Assembly (NCBI GenBank): GCA_902477055.1
Contig: CABSFY010000063.1
Location: 1-13,859, forward strand
Direction: 5' to 3'
DNA: 13,859 bases
DNA from: an uncultured Eubacteriales bacterium
GTDB lineage: Bacteria; Bacillota; Clostridia; Oscillospirales; Oscillospiraceae
Shown: positions 1-6,948 of the stretch, piece after piece
Position numbering within the stretch: the first letter of the stretch is position 1
How the letters are laid out: every line of letters starts with the position of its first letter
Notes under the pieces: generated by a model
Seen by the model: only the letters and a program-made list of their open reading frames with translations
Told to the model about the DNA's origin: nothing
Databases searched by the model: none
Program-made: the position numbers and the translations under genes

Positions 1-1
1 C

Positions 2-1015
2 CCGATCATCGGCGTGACCGGCTCGGACGGCAAAACGACGACCACCACGCTCATCGCCGAGATGCTGCGTCACGCGGGCCGGACCGTCTGGCTCGGCGGC
101 AACATCGGCACGCCGCTGCTTGACAAGGCCGACCGGATACGCCCGACGGACTGCGCGGTGCTGGAGCTTAGCTCGTTCCAGCTCATGGATCTGCATCATA
201 GCTGTCATATCGCTGTCGTGACGAACCTCGCGCCGAACCATCTGGATATGCACCGCGATATGCAGGAATACGTGGACGCGAAGAAGAATATCTTCCTGCG
301 GCAGACGGCGGACGACACGCTGATTCTGAACCTCGACAACGAGATTACGGCGGGCTTCGTGCCGCTGGCGAAGGGGAAGGTCAAGGGCTTTTCGCGGCGG
401 ATCGTGCCGGAAAACGGCGTGTATTTCCGCGACGGCGCGATTTGGCGCGGGCAGGAGGCGCTCGTCCGGCAGAAGGACATTCTCATTCCCGGCCTGCACA
501 ATGTGGAAAACTACATGGCGGCGATTTTGGCCGTCGAGGGGCTGGTATCGGACGACGATATCCGCTATGTTGCAAGTCATTTTGGCGGTGTGGAGCATCG
601 CATCGAGCTGGTACGCGTCAAGGACGGCGTGAAATACTATAACGATTCCATTGCCTCCTCGCCCAGCCGGACGATCGCGGGCCTGCGGAGCTTTGAGCAG
701 AAGGTCCTTCTGATTGCGGGCGGCTATGACAAGCACATTCCGTATGACGTATTAGGCCCGGAGATCGCGGCGCACGTGCGGCTTTTGATCTGCACCGGCG
801 CGACCGGCGGGAAAATCGCCGCCGCCGCCCGGACGCAGCCCGACGCGCCTGAGATTGTCGAGATCGACGATTTTTACGAGGCCGTCCGCTATGCTGCAAG
901 TCGTGCCGTATCAGGCGACGTTGTTCTGCTGTCCCCGGCGAGCGCGGCGTTCGATAAATTCAAGAATTTTATGGTCCGCGGCGCGGAATTCAAGAAAACG
1001 GTGATGGCACTGTGA
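2..1015 (+). CDS. murD: UDP-N-acetylmuramoyl-alanine--D-glutamate ligase MurD (5' truncated)
   Basis: Adds D-glutamate to UDP-MurNAc-L-Ala in the cytoplasm, an ATP-dependent step of peptidoglycan synthesis. The reading frame is open from base 2 (PIIGVTGSDGKTTTTT), so the gene begins before the window and the apparent GTG at 14 is an internal valine. The N-terminal UDP-binding domain, roughly 100 residues, is missing. Visible motifs are the Mur-ligase P-loop GSDGKTTTTT, GGNIGTPLLD, LELSSFQL, NHLDMH (metal and ATP site), YNDSIASSPSRT, the C-terminal domain signature AGGYDKHIPYD, and LLSPASAAFDKFKNFMVRGAEF near the end, which is characteristic of MurD rather than MurC, MurE or MurF. The stop codon overlaps the ispD start by 4 bases (GTGA), which suggests translational coupling. 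Confidence 0.96.
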   Translation, partial: PIIGVTGSDGKTTTTTLIAEMLRHAGRTVWLGGNIGTPLLDKADRIRPTDCAVLELSSFQLMDLHHSCHIAVVTNLAPNHLDMHRDMQEYVDAKKNIFLRQTADDTLILNLDNEITAGFVPLAKGKVKGFSRRIVPENGVYFRDGAIWRGQEALVRQKDILIPGLHNVENYMAAILAVEGLVSDDDIRYVASHFGGVEHRIELVRVKDGVKYYNDSIASSPSRTIAGLRSFEQKVLLIAGGYDKHIPYDVLGPEIAAHVRLLICTGATGGKIAAAARTQPDAPEIVEIDDFYEAVRYAASRAVSGDVVLLSPASAAFDKFKNFMVRGAEFKKTVMAL

Positions 1016-1701
1016 GAAGTCAGATAAACGCCTGCACCGCCGTGATCGTCGCGGCGGGAACGGCCAGCCGGATGCACGGCATCGACAAAATGCTGGCCCC
1101 GCTGAACGGGCAGCCCGTGCTGCTGCGAACGGTCCGGGCGCTGGCGGCAAGCAGCCGCATCGGGCAGATCATTATCGTCACACGTGACGATTTGTTGGCG
1201 TCGGTGCGGGCGCTGTGCGGCGGTGAAAAGAAGGTTTGCGCCGTTGTTCCCGGCGGAGCGACCCGTGCGGAAAGCGTCCTGAATGGGCTGCGCCGTGTCA
1301 AAACGCCGGTTGTCGCGATACACGACGGTGCAAGACCGCTCGTCACGCCGGAGGTCATCGACACGGCCATTTCGGCGGCGGAAAAAACCGGCGCGGCAGC
1401 CCCGGCCGTCCCGGTCCGCGACACGATCAAAATTGCCGAGGGCGGCATGGTCCGCGCAACGCCCGACCGGACAGCGCTGTACGCCGTGCAGACCCCGCAG
1501 GTGTTTGCAACGGAACGGATCCGCGCGGCCCTGGCGGACGCGCTGGAAAAGGCGCTGCCGCTGACGGACGACTGCTCCGCGGCCGAGGCGGCGGGGCTGC
1601 CCGTCGCGCTGACCGCAGGGAGCGAGGAAAATATCAAGATCACCACGCCGATCGACCTCGTTCTGGCGGAGGCGATCCTACGGCGGAGGGAAACGACATG
1701 A
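1012..1701 (+). CDS. ispD: 2-C-methyl-D-erythritol 4-phosphate cytidylyltransferase IspD
   Basis: Third step of the MEP isoprenoid pathway: joins CTP and methylerythritol 4-phosphate to give CDP-methylerythritol. The product is 229 residues, the usual size for stand-alone IspD. The nucleotide-binding loop AAGTASRM lies at about residues 14-21, followed by K26; then PGGATRAESV at 80-89, HDGARPLV at 104-111, PVRDTIK at 134-140, TPQVF at 161-165 and GSEENIKITTPIDL near the C-terminus. The loop reads AAGTASRM where many homologues have a glycine (AAGxGxRM), a variant that also occurs in Bacillota. The start is GTG at 1012, inside the murD stop; the stop TGA overlaps the ispF ATG. Sitting inside a murD-ispD-ispF run links it to supply of the undecaprenyl carrier used by the wall pathway. 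Confidence 0.96.
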   Translation: MRSQINACTAVIVAAGTASRMHGIDKMLAPLNGQPVLLRTVRALAASSRIGQIIIVTRDDLLASVRALCGGEKKVCAVVPGGATRAESVLNGLRRVKTPVVAIHDGARPLVTPEVIDTAISAAEKTGAAAPAVPVRDTIKIAEGGMVRATPDRTALYAVQTPQVFATERIRAALADALEKALPLTDDCSAAEAAGLPVALTAGSEENIKITTPIDLVLAEAILRRRETT

Positions 1702-2171
1702 GAATTGGCCACGGCTACGACGTGCATCGACTCGTTCCGGGACGTAAATTGATCCTGGGCGGCGTAGAAATTCCGCACAAGCTGGGCCTCGACGGCCACA
1801 GCGATGCCGACGTGCTGGTCCACGCGGTGATGGACGCGCTCCTCGGCGCGGCCGCGCTGCGCGACATCGGCGTGCTGTTCCCCGACACCGACCCGGCCTA
1901 CGCGGGCATTTCCAGCATGACGCTGCTGGCCGAGGTGCTGCGGCATGTCGGCGAAAAGGGCCTGCGCGTCGGCAACGTTGACGTGACGGTGCTGGCCCAG
2001 CGGCCGAAGCTGCGCGATTACATCCCGGCAATGGTGCACTCCCTCGCCGGGGCAATGGACGTGCCGCTCGACCGCGTGAACATCAAGGCGACGACCGAGG
2101 AGGGCCTCGGCTTCACCGGCCGCGAAGAAGCCATCGCCTGCCATGCCGTGTGCTTGCTGGAAGAACTATAA
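1698..2171 (+). CDS. ispF: 2-C-methyl-D-erythritol 2,4-cyclodiphosphate synthase IspF
   Basis: Fifth MEP-pathway step: cyclises CDP-methylerythritol 2-phosphate to methylerythritol cyclodiphosphate with release of CMP. The protein has 157 residues, a full-length trimeric IspF. It starts MRIGHGYDVHRL, with the metal ligands D8 and H10 and the third ligand H42 in DVLVHAVMDALLG. The substrate loop GHSDAD lies at 33-38, FPDTDP at 61-66, and ATTEEGLGFTGREE at 131-144. The last motif is usually TTTE, and here the third threonine is Glu134. An open frame continues upstream to 1236, but ATG 1698 is preferred because it begins the conserved N-terminus exactly and overlaps the ispD stop (ATGA) after a purine-rich GGCGGAGGG. 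ispE, the step between IspD and IspF, is not in this window. Confidence 0.97.
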   Translation: MRIGHGYDVHRLVPGRKLILGGVEIPHKLGLDGHSDADVLVHAVMDALLGAAALRDIGVLFPDTDPAYAGISSMTLLAEVLRHVGEKGLRVGNVDVTVLAQRPKLRDYIPAMVHSLAGAMDVPLDRVNIKATTEEGLGFTGREEAIACHAVCLLEEL

Positions 2172-2210
2172 GCATCTGCAAGTGTCTGTGGTTTCCTTCT
2201 CATATCGATA

Positions 2211-2238
2211 CTGTCAGCGTGCTGCATTTTGTTATATA
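2211..2238 (+). promoter_or_regulatory. possible weak promoter upstream of the 2263 gene
   Basis: In the 91-base gap after ispF, CTGTCA (2211-2216) and TATATA (2233-2238) are 16 bases apart and resemble sigma-A -35 and -10 boxes. The gap is visibly richer in A and T than the flanking genes. The match is imperfect (4 of 6 bases at -35). No terminator separates it from ispF, so the next two genes may also be read from the upstream operon. Confidence 0.3.
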
Positions 2239-2262
2239 AACCATCAAAAAGGAGGATGCACC

Positions 2263-3066
2263 ATGTTTCATAAGGAGAAAGCGCCATTTTCGGCGGAACA
2301 GGTACAGCCCAAATGGGAGGAGCTGGTCAGGCTCGAACGGCGGCTGCGCCGAAACGCGCTGCTTTGCCGGATTTTGCAGCCGGTTGGGACGATCTTATTC
2401 GCGGTGAATCTGCTGCTTGCCGCGCTGAATTTCGTCTGGTGCGTCGGTGGTGAAAAATTGATGCAGTTTTTCACGACGGTTCCGCTGTTTGTCAGCCTGA
2501 CCGAGGGCCTGCCGCACGCGACGCTCGGCAGCTGCATCGGCTTTTTGCTCTGGTTCGGGTTTTTGATCCCGGCGGCCGTCTGCGGCGCGATCACGGGCGT
2601 GATCTACGTCCTCGACCGGCGCAAGCCGCAGGAGGAGCGCCCGCTCGTCGGCAGCACGGCCCAGCAGGCGCGCGCGCTGGCCAACGAGGGCGAAACGGTC
2701 TATATGCTGTGCCGTAATATGCCGCGCTGGTCGGTCTTTCTGGAGGCGGGCATCGTCACGGCGCTCATGGGCCTGCCGGTGCTGCTGCGGCTGATCGAGA
2801 TCGCAAAGAGCGCCGAGCCGTCTGTGTTACAGCTCACCGTCGGCATCTGCCTGCTGCTGGTGTGCCTGTTCGTGCTGTACTGGGTCTTCACGGGCCTGCT
2901 GGAGTGCTTCTCGCTGCTCATTTCGCTCTTTTACCTGTCGCCGGGCGAATGGACGCTTTACAAGCAGCATCGTGAGCTGGACGCGTATTGGGAAAGCGTC
3001 GATCCGGACGAGTTTGCCCGCCGGGAACGCGCCGCTGCCGAGCGGAAGAAGGGAAAACGCAGATGA
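2263..3066 (+). CDS. hypothetical membrane protein, about four membrane segments
   Basis: I do not recognise a family. The product has 267 residues. A charged N-terminal stretch (EELVRLERRLRRN, about 19-31) precedes hydrophobic segments at roughly 36-59, 88-117, 158-180 and 186-226; the last is long enough for two passes. The tail (about 240-267) is highly charged and ends in RKKGKRR, consistent with a cytoplasmic C-terminus. No catalytic motif is visible. The open frame extends upstream to 2143, but ATG 2263 is chosen because AAAAAGGAGGAT (2246-2257) is a near-perfect ribosome binding site at proper spacing, and the upstream part would overlap the end of ispF. Its stop overlaps the start of queH (ATGA), so the two are probably translated together, although a functional link to queuosine is only an inference. 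Confidence 0.8.
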   Translation: MFHKEKAPFSAEQVQPKWEELVRLERRLRRNALLCRILQPVGTILFAVNLLLAALNFVWCVGGEKLMQFFTTVPLFVSLTEGLPHATLGSCIGFLLWFGFLIPAAVCGAITGVIYVLDRRKPQEERPLVGSTAQQARALANEGETVYMLCRNMPRWSVFLEAGIVTALMGLPVLLRLIEIAKSAEPSVLQLTVGICLLLVCLFVLYWVFTGLLECFSLLISLFYLSPGEWTLYKQHRELDAYWESVDPDEFARRERAAAERKKGKRR

Positions 3067-3608
3067 AAACACTGTTACATATCTGCTGCGCCCCCTGCGC
3101 CAACCAGTGCATCGACGTGCTGCGCGCCGACGGCATCGAGCTGACGGGCTTTTGGTACAATCCGAACATTCATCCTTTTACGGAATATCGCAGCCGCCGC
3201 AATTGCCTGCGCGAGTACGCGCAGACGATTGAGCTTCCGCTGCTGGAGCACGATCAGTACGCGCTGCGGCCGTTTGTCCGAGAAGTCGTGTCAGATATCG
3301 CAAATCGCTGCGTAAAATGCTACGAAATGCGCCTGTTTGAAACAGCGCGGACGGCGGCCGAGGGCGGCTTCGACAGCTTCACCTCGTCACTGTTTATCAG
3401 CCCCTATCAGAAGCATGATTTAATGCGCGAGGTTGCAGAACGTGCGGCGGCGACGTATGGCGTGCAGTTTTTGTACCGCGATTTTCGCCCCTACTTCCGC
3501 GCCGGTCAGGACCGCGCCCGTGCGCTGGGCTTCTATATGCAAAAATACTGCGGCTGCGTTTTCTCCGAGGAGGAACGTTACCTGAAGGAATCCAAACGCA
3601 TCCCGTGA
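3063..3608 (+). CDS. queH: epoxyqueuosine reductase QueH
   Basis: Last step of queuosine synthesis in tRNA: reduces epoxyqueuosine to queuosine at position 34 of GUN tRNAs (Tyr, His, Asn, Asp). QueH is the non-cobalamin alternative to QueG. The protein is 181 residues. The family signature HICCAPC is at 6-12, with RCVKCYEMRL at 82-91, FTSSLFISPYQKHDL at 106-120 and YCGC at 162-165. Cysteines 8, 9, 83 and 86 are the expected iron-sulfur and iron ligands, and the C163-G-C165 pair is a likely redox couple. ATG 3063 is preferred over the longer open frame (2988) because the family begins directly at MKTLLHICCAPC; it overlaps the upstream stop. It converges on tyrS across a shared terminator, and tRNA-Tyr is one of its expected substrates. 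Confidence 0.93.
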   Translation: MKTLLHICCAPCANQCIDVLRADGIELTGFWYNPNIHPFTEYRSRRNCLREYAQTIELPLLEHDQYALRPFVREVVSDIANRCVKCYEMRLFETARTAAEGGFDSFTSSLFISPYQKHDLMREVAERAAATYGVQFLYRDFRPYFRAGQDRARALGFYMQKYCGCVFSEEERYLKESKRIP

Positions 3609-3652
3609 GGCAGGATCCCTTGATCAGACGCTGCAAGTGCGTCACTGCCAAC

Positions 3653-3706
3653 GGAAAAAAATCCCGGCCTGTGGGGGTTCCACGGGCCGGGATTTGCCGT
3701 TTTTTG
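3653..3706. terminator. bidirectional intrinsic terminator between queH and tyrS
   Basis: A 15-base-pair stem, 3660-3674 with 3680-3694, has one G-T wobble and a 5-base loop. It is GC-rich in the middle (CCCGGCC/GGCCGGG). On the plus strand it is followed by TTTGCCGTTTTTT; on the minus strand the run of seven A at 3655-3661 becomes a U tract directly after the stem. It can therefore stop both the rightward queH transcript and leftward transcripts that have passed tyrS. Confidence 0.88.
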
Positions 3707-3730
3707 TTCGATTCCCTCCGGATTTATACT

Positions 3731-3873
3731 AGAATCTGTTAAAAAGCTTGAAAAGCTTTTTATAGCGCCAAAGGCGCGTCAGATTCTGCATGAGACGGCG
3801 CATCGTGCGTTCGCACGATGCGAGTGTGCGTAGCACATGGGATTCTTGATGAAATATTTTTAATCAAGAATCC
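3731..3873. repeat. cluster of perfect inverted repeats, possible dispersed palindromic element
   Basis: Five or six hairpins are packed into about 143 bases with no gene. AGAATCTG (3731-3738) pairs with CAGATTCT (3780-3787) and encloses two hairpins: AAAAAGC/GCTTTTT (3741-3761) and GCGCC-AAA-GGCGC (3765-3777). Next is an 11-base-pair perfect stem with a 2-base loop (3799-3809 with 3812-3822), then GTGTGC/GCACAT (3824-3838), then an 11-base-pair stem (3840-3850 with 3863-3873) that ends 3 bases from the tyrS stop codon. The hexamer AGAATC or its complement occurs in four arms, so alternative pairings are possible. None is followed by a U tract. I infer a dispersed palindromic repeat or a 3' transcript-end structure; no second copy lies in this window. 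Confidence 0.55.
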
Positions 3874-3876
3874 GTA

Positions 3877-5103
3877 TTATTCCGCGAGGACGGCCTTGTG
3901 GTAGACCTTTTTGCCCTTGCGGAGCTTGATGCCGGTTTTGAGTTGGTCGGCAGTGAAGGTCACGTCGATGGAGGCGACCTTTTCGTCGTCGGCGAACACG
4001 CCGCCCTGCTGGACGAGGCGACGGGCCTCAGACTTGGACGGGGCCAGCTTGCAGGCCAGCATCAGGTCAAGGACGGCGATCTTGCCGTCGGTGAGCTGGT
4101 CGGCGGACAGCTCGGTAGTGGGCATATTGGCATCGTCCGCGCCGCCGCCGAACAGGGCCAGCGCCGCTGCCTTGGCTTTTTCGGCCTCCGCTTCGCCGTG
4201 GACGAGCTTCGTCAGCTCGTAGGCGAGGATGCCCTTGGCCTTGTTCAGCTCGCTGCCCTCCCACTTGTCCATCGCGTCGATCTCCTCGAGCGGGAGGAAC
4301 GTCAGCATCCGGATGCACTTCATGACATCGGCATCGTCGATGTTGCGCCAGTACTGATAGAAGTCGAACGGCGAGGTCTTGTTCGGGTCGAGCCAGACCG
4401 CGCCCTTTGCCGTCTTGCCCATCTTTTTGCCCTCGGAATTGAGCAGCAGGGTGATGGTCATAGCGTGCGCGTCCTTGCCGAGCTTACGGCGGATCAGCTC
4501 GGTGCCGCCGAGCATATTGCTCCACTGGTCGTTGCCGCCGAACTGCATGTTGCAGCCGTAGTGCTGGAACAGGTAGTAGAAGTCGTAGGACTGCATGGGC
4601 ATATAGTTGAATTCCAGGAAGCTCAATCCCTTTTCCATGCGCTGCTTGAAGCACTCGGCGCGCAGCATATTGTTCACCGAGAAGCAGCCGCCGATGTCGC
4701 GGATGAAATCGACATAGTTGAGCTTGAGCAGCCAGTCGGCGTTGTTGACCATCTGCGCCTTGCCCTCGCCGAACTCGATAAAGCGCTCCATCTGCTTTTT
4801 GAAGCACGCGCAGTTGTGGTCGATCGTTTCCCGCGTCATCATCGAGCGCATATCGGTCCGGCCGGAGGGATCGCCGATCATGGCCGTGCCGCCGCCGATG
4901 AGGGCGATGGGCTTGTTGCCCGCCATTTGCAGGCGCTTCATCAGGCACAGGGCCATGAAATGGCCGACGTGCAGCGAATCGGCCGTCGGGTCGAAGCCGA
5001 TATAGAACGTCGCCTTGCCGTTGTCGATCATTTCGCGGATCTCTTCCTCGTTCGTCACCTGCGCAATCAGGCCGCGGGCGACCAGCTCGTCATATACTTT
5101 CAT
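3877..5103 (-). CDS. tyrS: tyrosine--tRNA ligase TyrS
   Basis: Charges tRNA-Tyr with tyrosine. The product is a full-length class I synthetase of 408 residues. It shows FYIGFDPTADSLHVGH with the HIGH-type motif HVGH at 45-48, GGGTAMIGDPSGR at 70-82, NYMPMQSYDF at 166-175, GGNDQW at 189-194 and the KMSKS-type loop KMGKT at 227-231. The C-terminal 65 or so residues form an S4-type RNA-binding domain (LMLACKLAPSKSEARRLVQQGGVF). The start ATG at 5103 has AGGAGG (5107-5112) just upstream. The gene is transcribed alone from its own promoter through a T-box leader. On the opposite strand an open frame of about 400 codons exists but has no sign of being real. Confidence 0.97.
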   Translation of the reverse strand: MKVYDELVARGLIAQVTNEEEIREMIDNGKATFYIGFDPTADSLHVGHFMALCLMKRLQMAGNKPIALIGGGTAMIGDPSGRTDMRSMMTRETIDHNCACFKKQMERFIEFGEGKAQMVNNADWLLKLNYVDFIRDIGGCFSVNNMLRAECFKQRMEKGLSFLEFNYMPMQSYDFYYLFQHYGCNMQFGGNDQWSNMLGGTELIRRKLGKDAHAMTITLLLNSEGKKMGKTAKGAVWLDPNKTSPFDFYQYWRNIDDADVMKCIRMLTFLPLEEIDAMDKWEGSELNKAKGILAYELTKLVHGEAEAEKAKAAALALFGGGADDANMPTTELSADQLTDGKIAVLDLMLACKLAPSKSEARRLVQQGGVFADDEKVASIDVTFTADQLKTGIKLRKGKKVYHKAVLAE

Positions 5104-5113
5104 AGTTCCTCCT

Positions 5114-5155
5114 AAAAAATCAACGCCCTCTGTCCGTCGTTCGGACAGAGGGCGT
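5114..5155 (-). terminator. T-box regulated terminator in the tyrS leader
   Basis: A perfect 14-base-pair stem, 5142-5155 with 5123-5136, has a 5-base loop. On the minus strand it is followed by TTGATTTTTT, which ends just before the tyrS ribosome binding site. The upstream T-box sequence is placed to form the competing antiterminator, so the hairpin should form only when tRNA-Tyr is charged. Confidence 0.9.
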
Positions 5156-5388
5156 AAAAATTACGCGGTACCACCTCTGGTTCGCAGCGGCCTTGCGGCG
5201 GCTGCCTCGTCGGGTTCGGTCAAAAACCCCTGCGCGTTCACGGGCGCACCCGTCAGACCCTACTGGTTTCCGTTCCGGTCTGCCGCTCCGGGAGGTATTT
5301 CTCCGACCGCCCCGACCGCCTTACACCAACCGGCGGCTCTCTTTGCGCGGGCAAAATCGGGTACTTCTTCCCTTCTCAGCGTTCTCTG
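5114..5388 (-). promoter_or_regulatory. T-box leader controlling tyrS
   Basis: This untranslated leader binds uncharged tRNA-Tyr and lets transcription continue into tyrS. On the minus strand the T-box core GGTGGTACCGCG is present (its TGGTACCGCG part is 5164-5173). The bulge TGGT would pair with the 3' end of a tRNA with discriminator A, as tRNA-Tyr has. Stem I features are the AGTA loop-E element near 5350, AGAGAGCCGCCGG then TTGGTG (about 5315-5342), typical of the AG bulge and distal loop, and on the 3' side a loop containing TAC (5297 to 5295), read as the tyrosine specifier codon. Short CCGA/TCGG and GGGA/TCCC helices flank that loop. A terminator hairpin follows. Confidence 0.93.
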
Positions 5389-5393
5389 GGGCT

Positions 5394-5422
5394 ATCCTAT
5401 CAGACGTCCGCCGGTTTGTCAA
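5394..5422 (-). promoter_or_regulatory. sigma-A-type promoter of tyrS
   Basis: On the minus strand a perfect -35 box TTGACA (5422 to 5417) and a -10 box TAGGAT (5399 to 5394) are separated by exactly 17 bases. The expected start of transcription, near 5387, falls at the beginning of T-box stem I. The -35 box lies 8 bases past the stop codon of the upstream membrane protein gene, with an A-run next to it. Confidence 0.85.
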
Positions 5423-5430
5423 GCCCTTTT

Positions 5431-6948
5431 TTACGGGCTCCAGGCCTCGTAAGGCACAAGGGCAAAGGTAATGTCGCCGGGGGCGTCGCGGTAATAGTAC
5501 GACTCGATGGCCTTGCTGTCCTCGCCGTAGACGTAGTCGGCATACGGATAGTCCGGCAGGGTGATCTGTGTTGCACCGGCGGCGATCTGCTGCTCGGTGT
5601 AGGCCACACGGACGGCCTCAAAGCGGCCGTTTTCGACCATCATGAACAGGAAAGCCGCAAGGACGGCGCCCGCGCAGAGGCACACACACCGCCGCGCCAG
5701 CCGCGGCAGGGCAGGGCGGCAGCAGCACAGCCGCCCGACGCGCAGCGCCGCGCACAGCAGCAGAACATCCGGCAGATACAGGCAGCGCGGCCCGATGGGA
5801 TGCACCGCCAGCAGCGGCGCGAGGAACAGCACCGCCGCGCCGAGGGGCAGCAGGGCGCGGCGGCGCTCGGTCTTTTCCGGCACACCCACCCAAATGGCAA
5901 CGGTCACGCCCACCAGCCACAGCAGCGCCGCAAGCGCCAGCAGCAGCTGCACTGCCATGACCGCCGCGGAAGCTCCCGCTGCCATCAGCGGCAGCAGCAG
6001 CACCGGGCAGAGCACCAGACCCGCCGTCGCGGCGGTCAGCGCAAAGGCGGCCAGCTTCTTGGCGCGCTTGGGCGCGGGGTCCGCGCGCCGCAGCAGCAGC
6101 GCGCACAGGAGGGTAAGCAAACCGATGCCCTGCCAATTCTTCAGCATCAGCTTGTTGACGATGACGCCGAAATTTTCGATCGCATTGGCGAGCATCCCGG
6201 AAAGCCCGCTGGGAATTTCGCGGTACAACTCCGCGCCGACGTTCCGGTAGCCGGGCGCGAGGAGCATCAGCACGCCGCCGAGCAGCGCGCCGAGGGCGTG
6301 CGCCGCCAGCTGCGGGGCAAAGCGCCCCTGCCGCACGCGGCAGAGGATGCACAGCCCCAAGGACAGCAGACACAGCGCAACGGTCACGTTTTCGACAAAA
6401 AACTGCGATGCCATCCCCAGCAGGAACAGCGCCGGGGTCTGCCACGCAGGCGCACGCCCGCCGCGCTCAAGCTGCCCGGCCGCCGCATTCAGGTACAGCA
6501 GCACCAGCAGCGCCGGGGGCACATAGTTGAAAAAGCCCGCCGCCCACGCGTAGGTCTCGGCGTAGATATCCGCCGGGACAGCAACCAGCAGCGCCATGCA
6601 CACCAGCCGTTCCCAGCCCCTGCGCAGCCCGCAGAAGCGGCACGCAGCCAGAAAAACGCCGAAGATGCACCCGCCGCGCACCAGCTCGCGCAGGAGCTTG
6701 GAGGTGCCCATCGCCCCGGCGAGGAAGTTGCCGAGATAGCGGCCGTTGGTCGTCTGCGCGTGCGCCGCAGCGGTGTCATAGCCGATGCGCAGGGCGTGCA
6801 GCAGGTTGCCGTCCGCGCGGCGCAGGGTGAAGAACCAGTCGTCGCCCGTGACCGGGAAGCCGTAGGTCAGCGCCAGCGCAAGGAAGAAAAACGCGGCCAG
6901 CTGCAGCCACGTTTTCCGGCTTGACCGCACATACATTTGCTGCGTCAT
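5431..6948 (-). CDS. large polytopic membrane protein, DUF6056-like
   Basis: Multi-pass membrane protein of 505 residues, with hydrophobic segments through most of its length. Near the N-terminus, after the first membrane segment (about 14-31), are VTGDDWFF (33-40), NGRYLGN (68-74) and WAAGFFNYVPP (135-145). This pattern resembles the DUF6056 family, whose general build (an acidic pair after the first segment, many later segments) recalls GT-C-type glycosyltransferases acting on lipid-linked sugars; enzymatic function is inference only. The open frame runs upstream to 7548, but ATG 6948 begins a signal-anchor-like N-terminus and overlaps the recN stop by 4 bases (ATGA). The C-terminal part (about 430-505) looks extracytoplasmic. 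Codon use is strongly GC-rich like its neighbours. No terminator follows before the tyrS promoter. Confidence 0.82.
   Translation of the reverse strand: MTQQMYVRSSRKTWLQLAAFFFLALALTYGFPVTGDDWFFTLRRADGNLLHALRIGYDTAAAHAQTTNGRYLGNFLAGAMGTSKLLRELVRGGCIFGVFLAACRFCGLRRGWERLVCMALLVAVPADIYAETYAWAAGFFNYVPPALLVLLYLNAAAGQLERGGRAPAWQTPALFLLGMASQFFVENVTVALCLLSLGLCILCRVRQGRFAPQLAAHALGALLGGVLMLLAPGYRNVGAELYREIPSGLSGMLANAIENFGVIVNKLMLKNWQGIGLLTLLCALLLRRADPAPKRAKKLAAFALTAATAGLVLCPVLLLPLMAAGASAAVMAVQLLLALAALLWLVGVTVAIWVGVPEKTERRRALLPLGAAVLFLAPLLAVHPIGPRCLYLPDVLLLCAALRVGRLCCCRPALPRLARRCVCLCAGAVLAAFLFMMVENGRFEAVRVAYTEQQIAAGATQITLPDYPYADYVYGEDSKAIESYYYRDAPGDITFALVPYEAWSP

Noticed and set aside
1236..1697. upstream extension of the ispF frame, which would make a longer protein
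   Set aside because: The extension lies wholly within ispD and has no IspD or IspE-like motif; the IspF N-terminus starts exactly at ATG 1698.
1020..2144. 374-codon minus-strand frame opposite ispD and ispF
   Set aside because: Shadow of two well-supported MEP-pathway genes; no independent evidence.
3840..3873. hairpin directly after tyrS as an intrinsic terminator
   Set aside because: The 11-bp stem is AT-rich and no U tract follows on the minus strand; the better terminator is at 3653-3706.
3898..5115. 405-codon plus-strand frame opposite tyrS
   Set aside because: It is the antisense shadow of a clear tyrosyl-tRNA synthetase; long antisense frames are common in GC-rich genes with third-position bias. 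No ribosome binding site or family motif.
5421..5437. possible terminator after the polytopic membrane protein (AGCCC...GGGCT)
   Set aside because: Only a 5-bp stem with an A/T loop and no U tract after it on either strand; it overlaps the tyrS promoter instead.
5416..6924. 502-codon plus-strand frame opposite the polytopic membrane protein
   Set aside because: The translation is rich in Gln, Arg, His and Ala with low complexity, typical of the antisense of a hydrophobic GC-rich gene.
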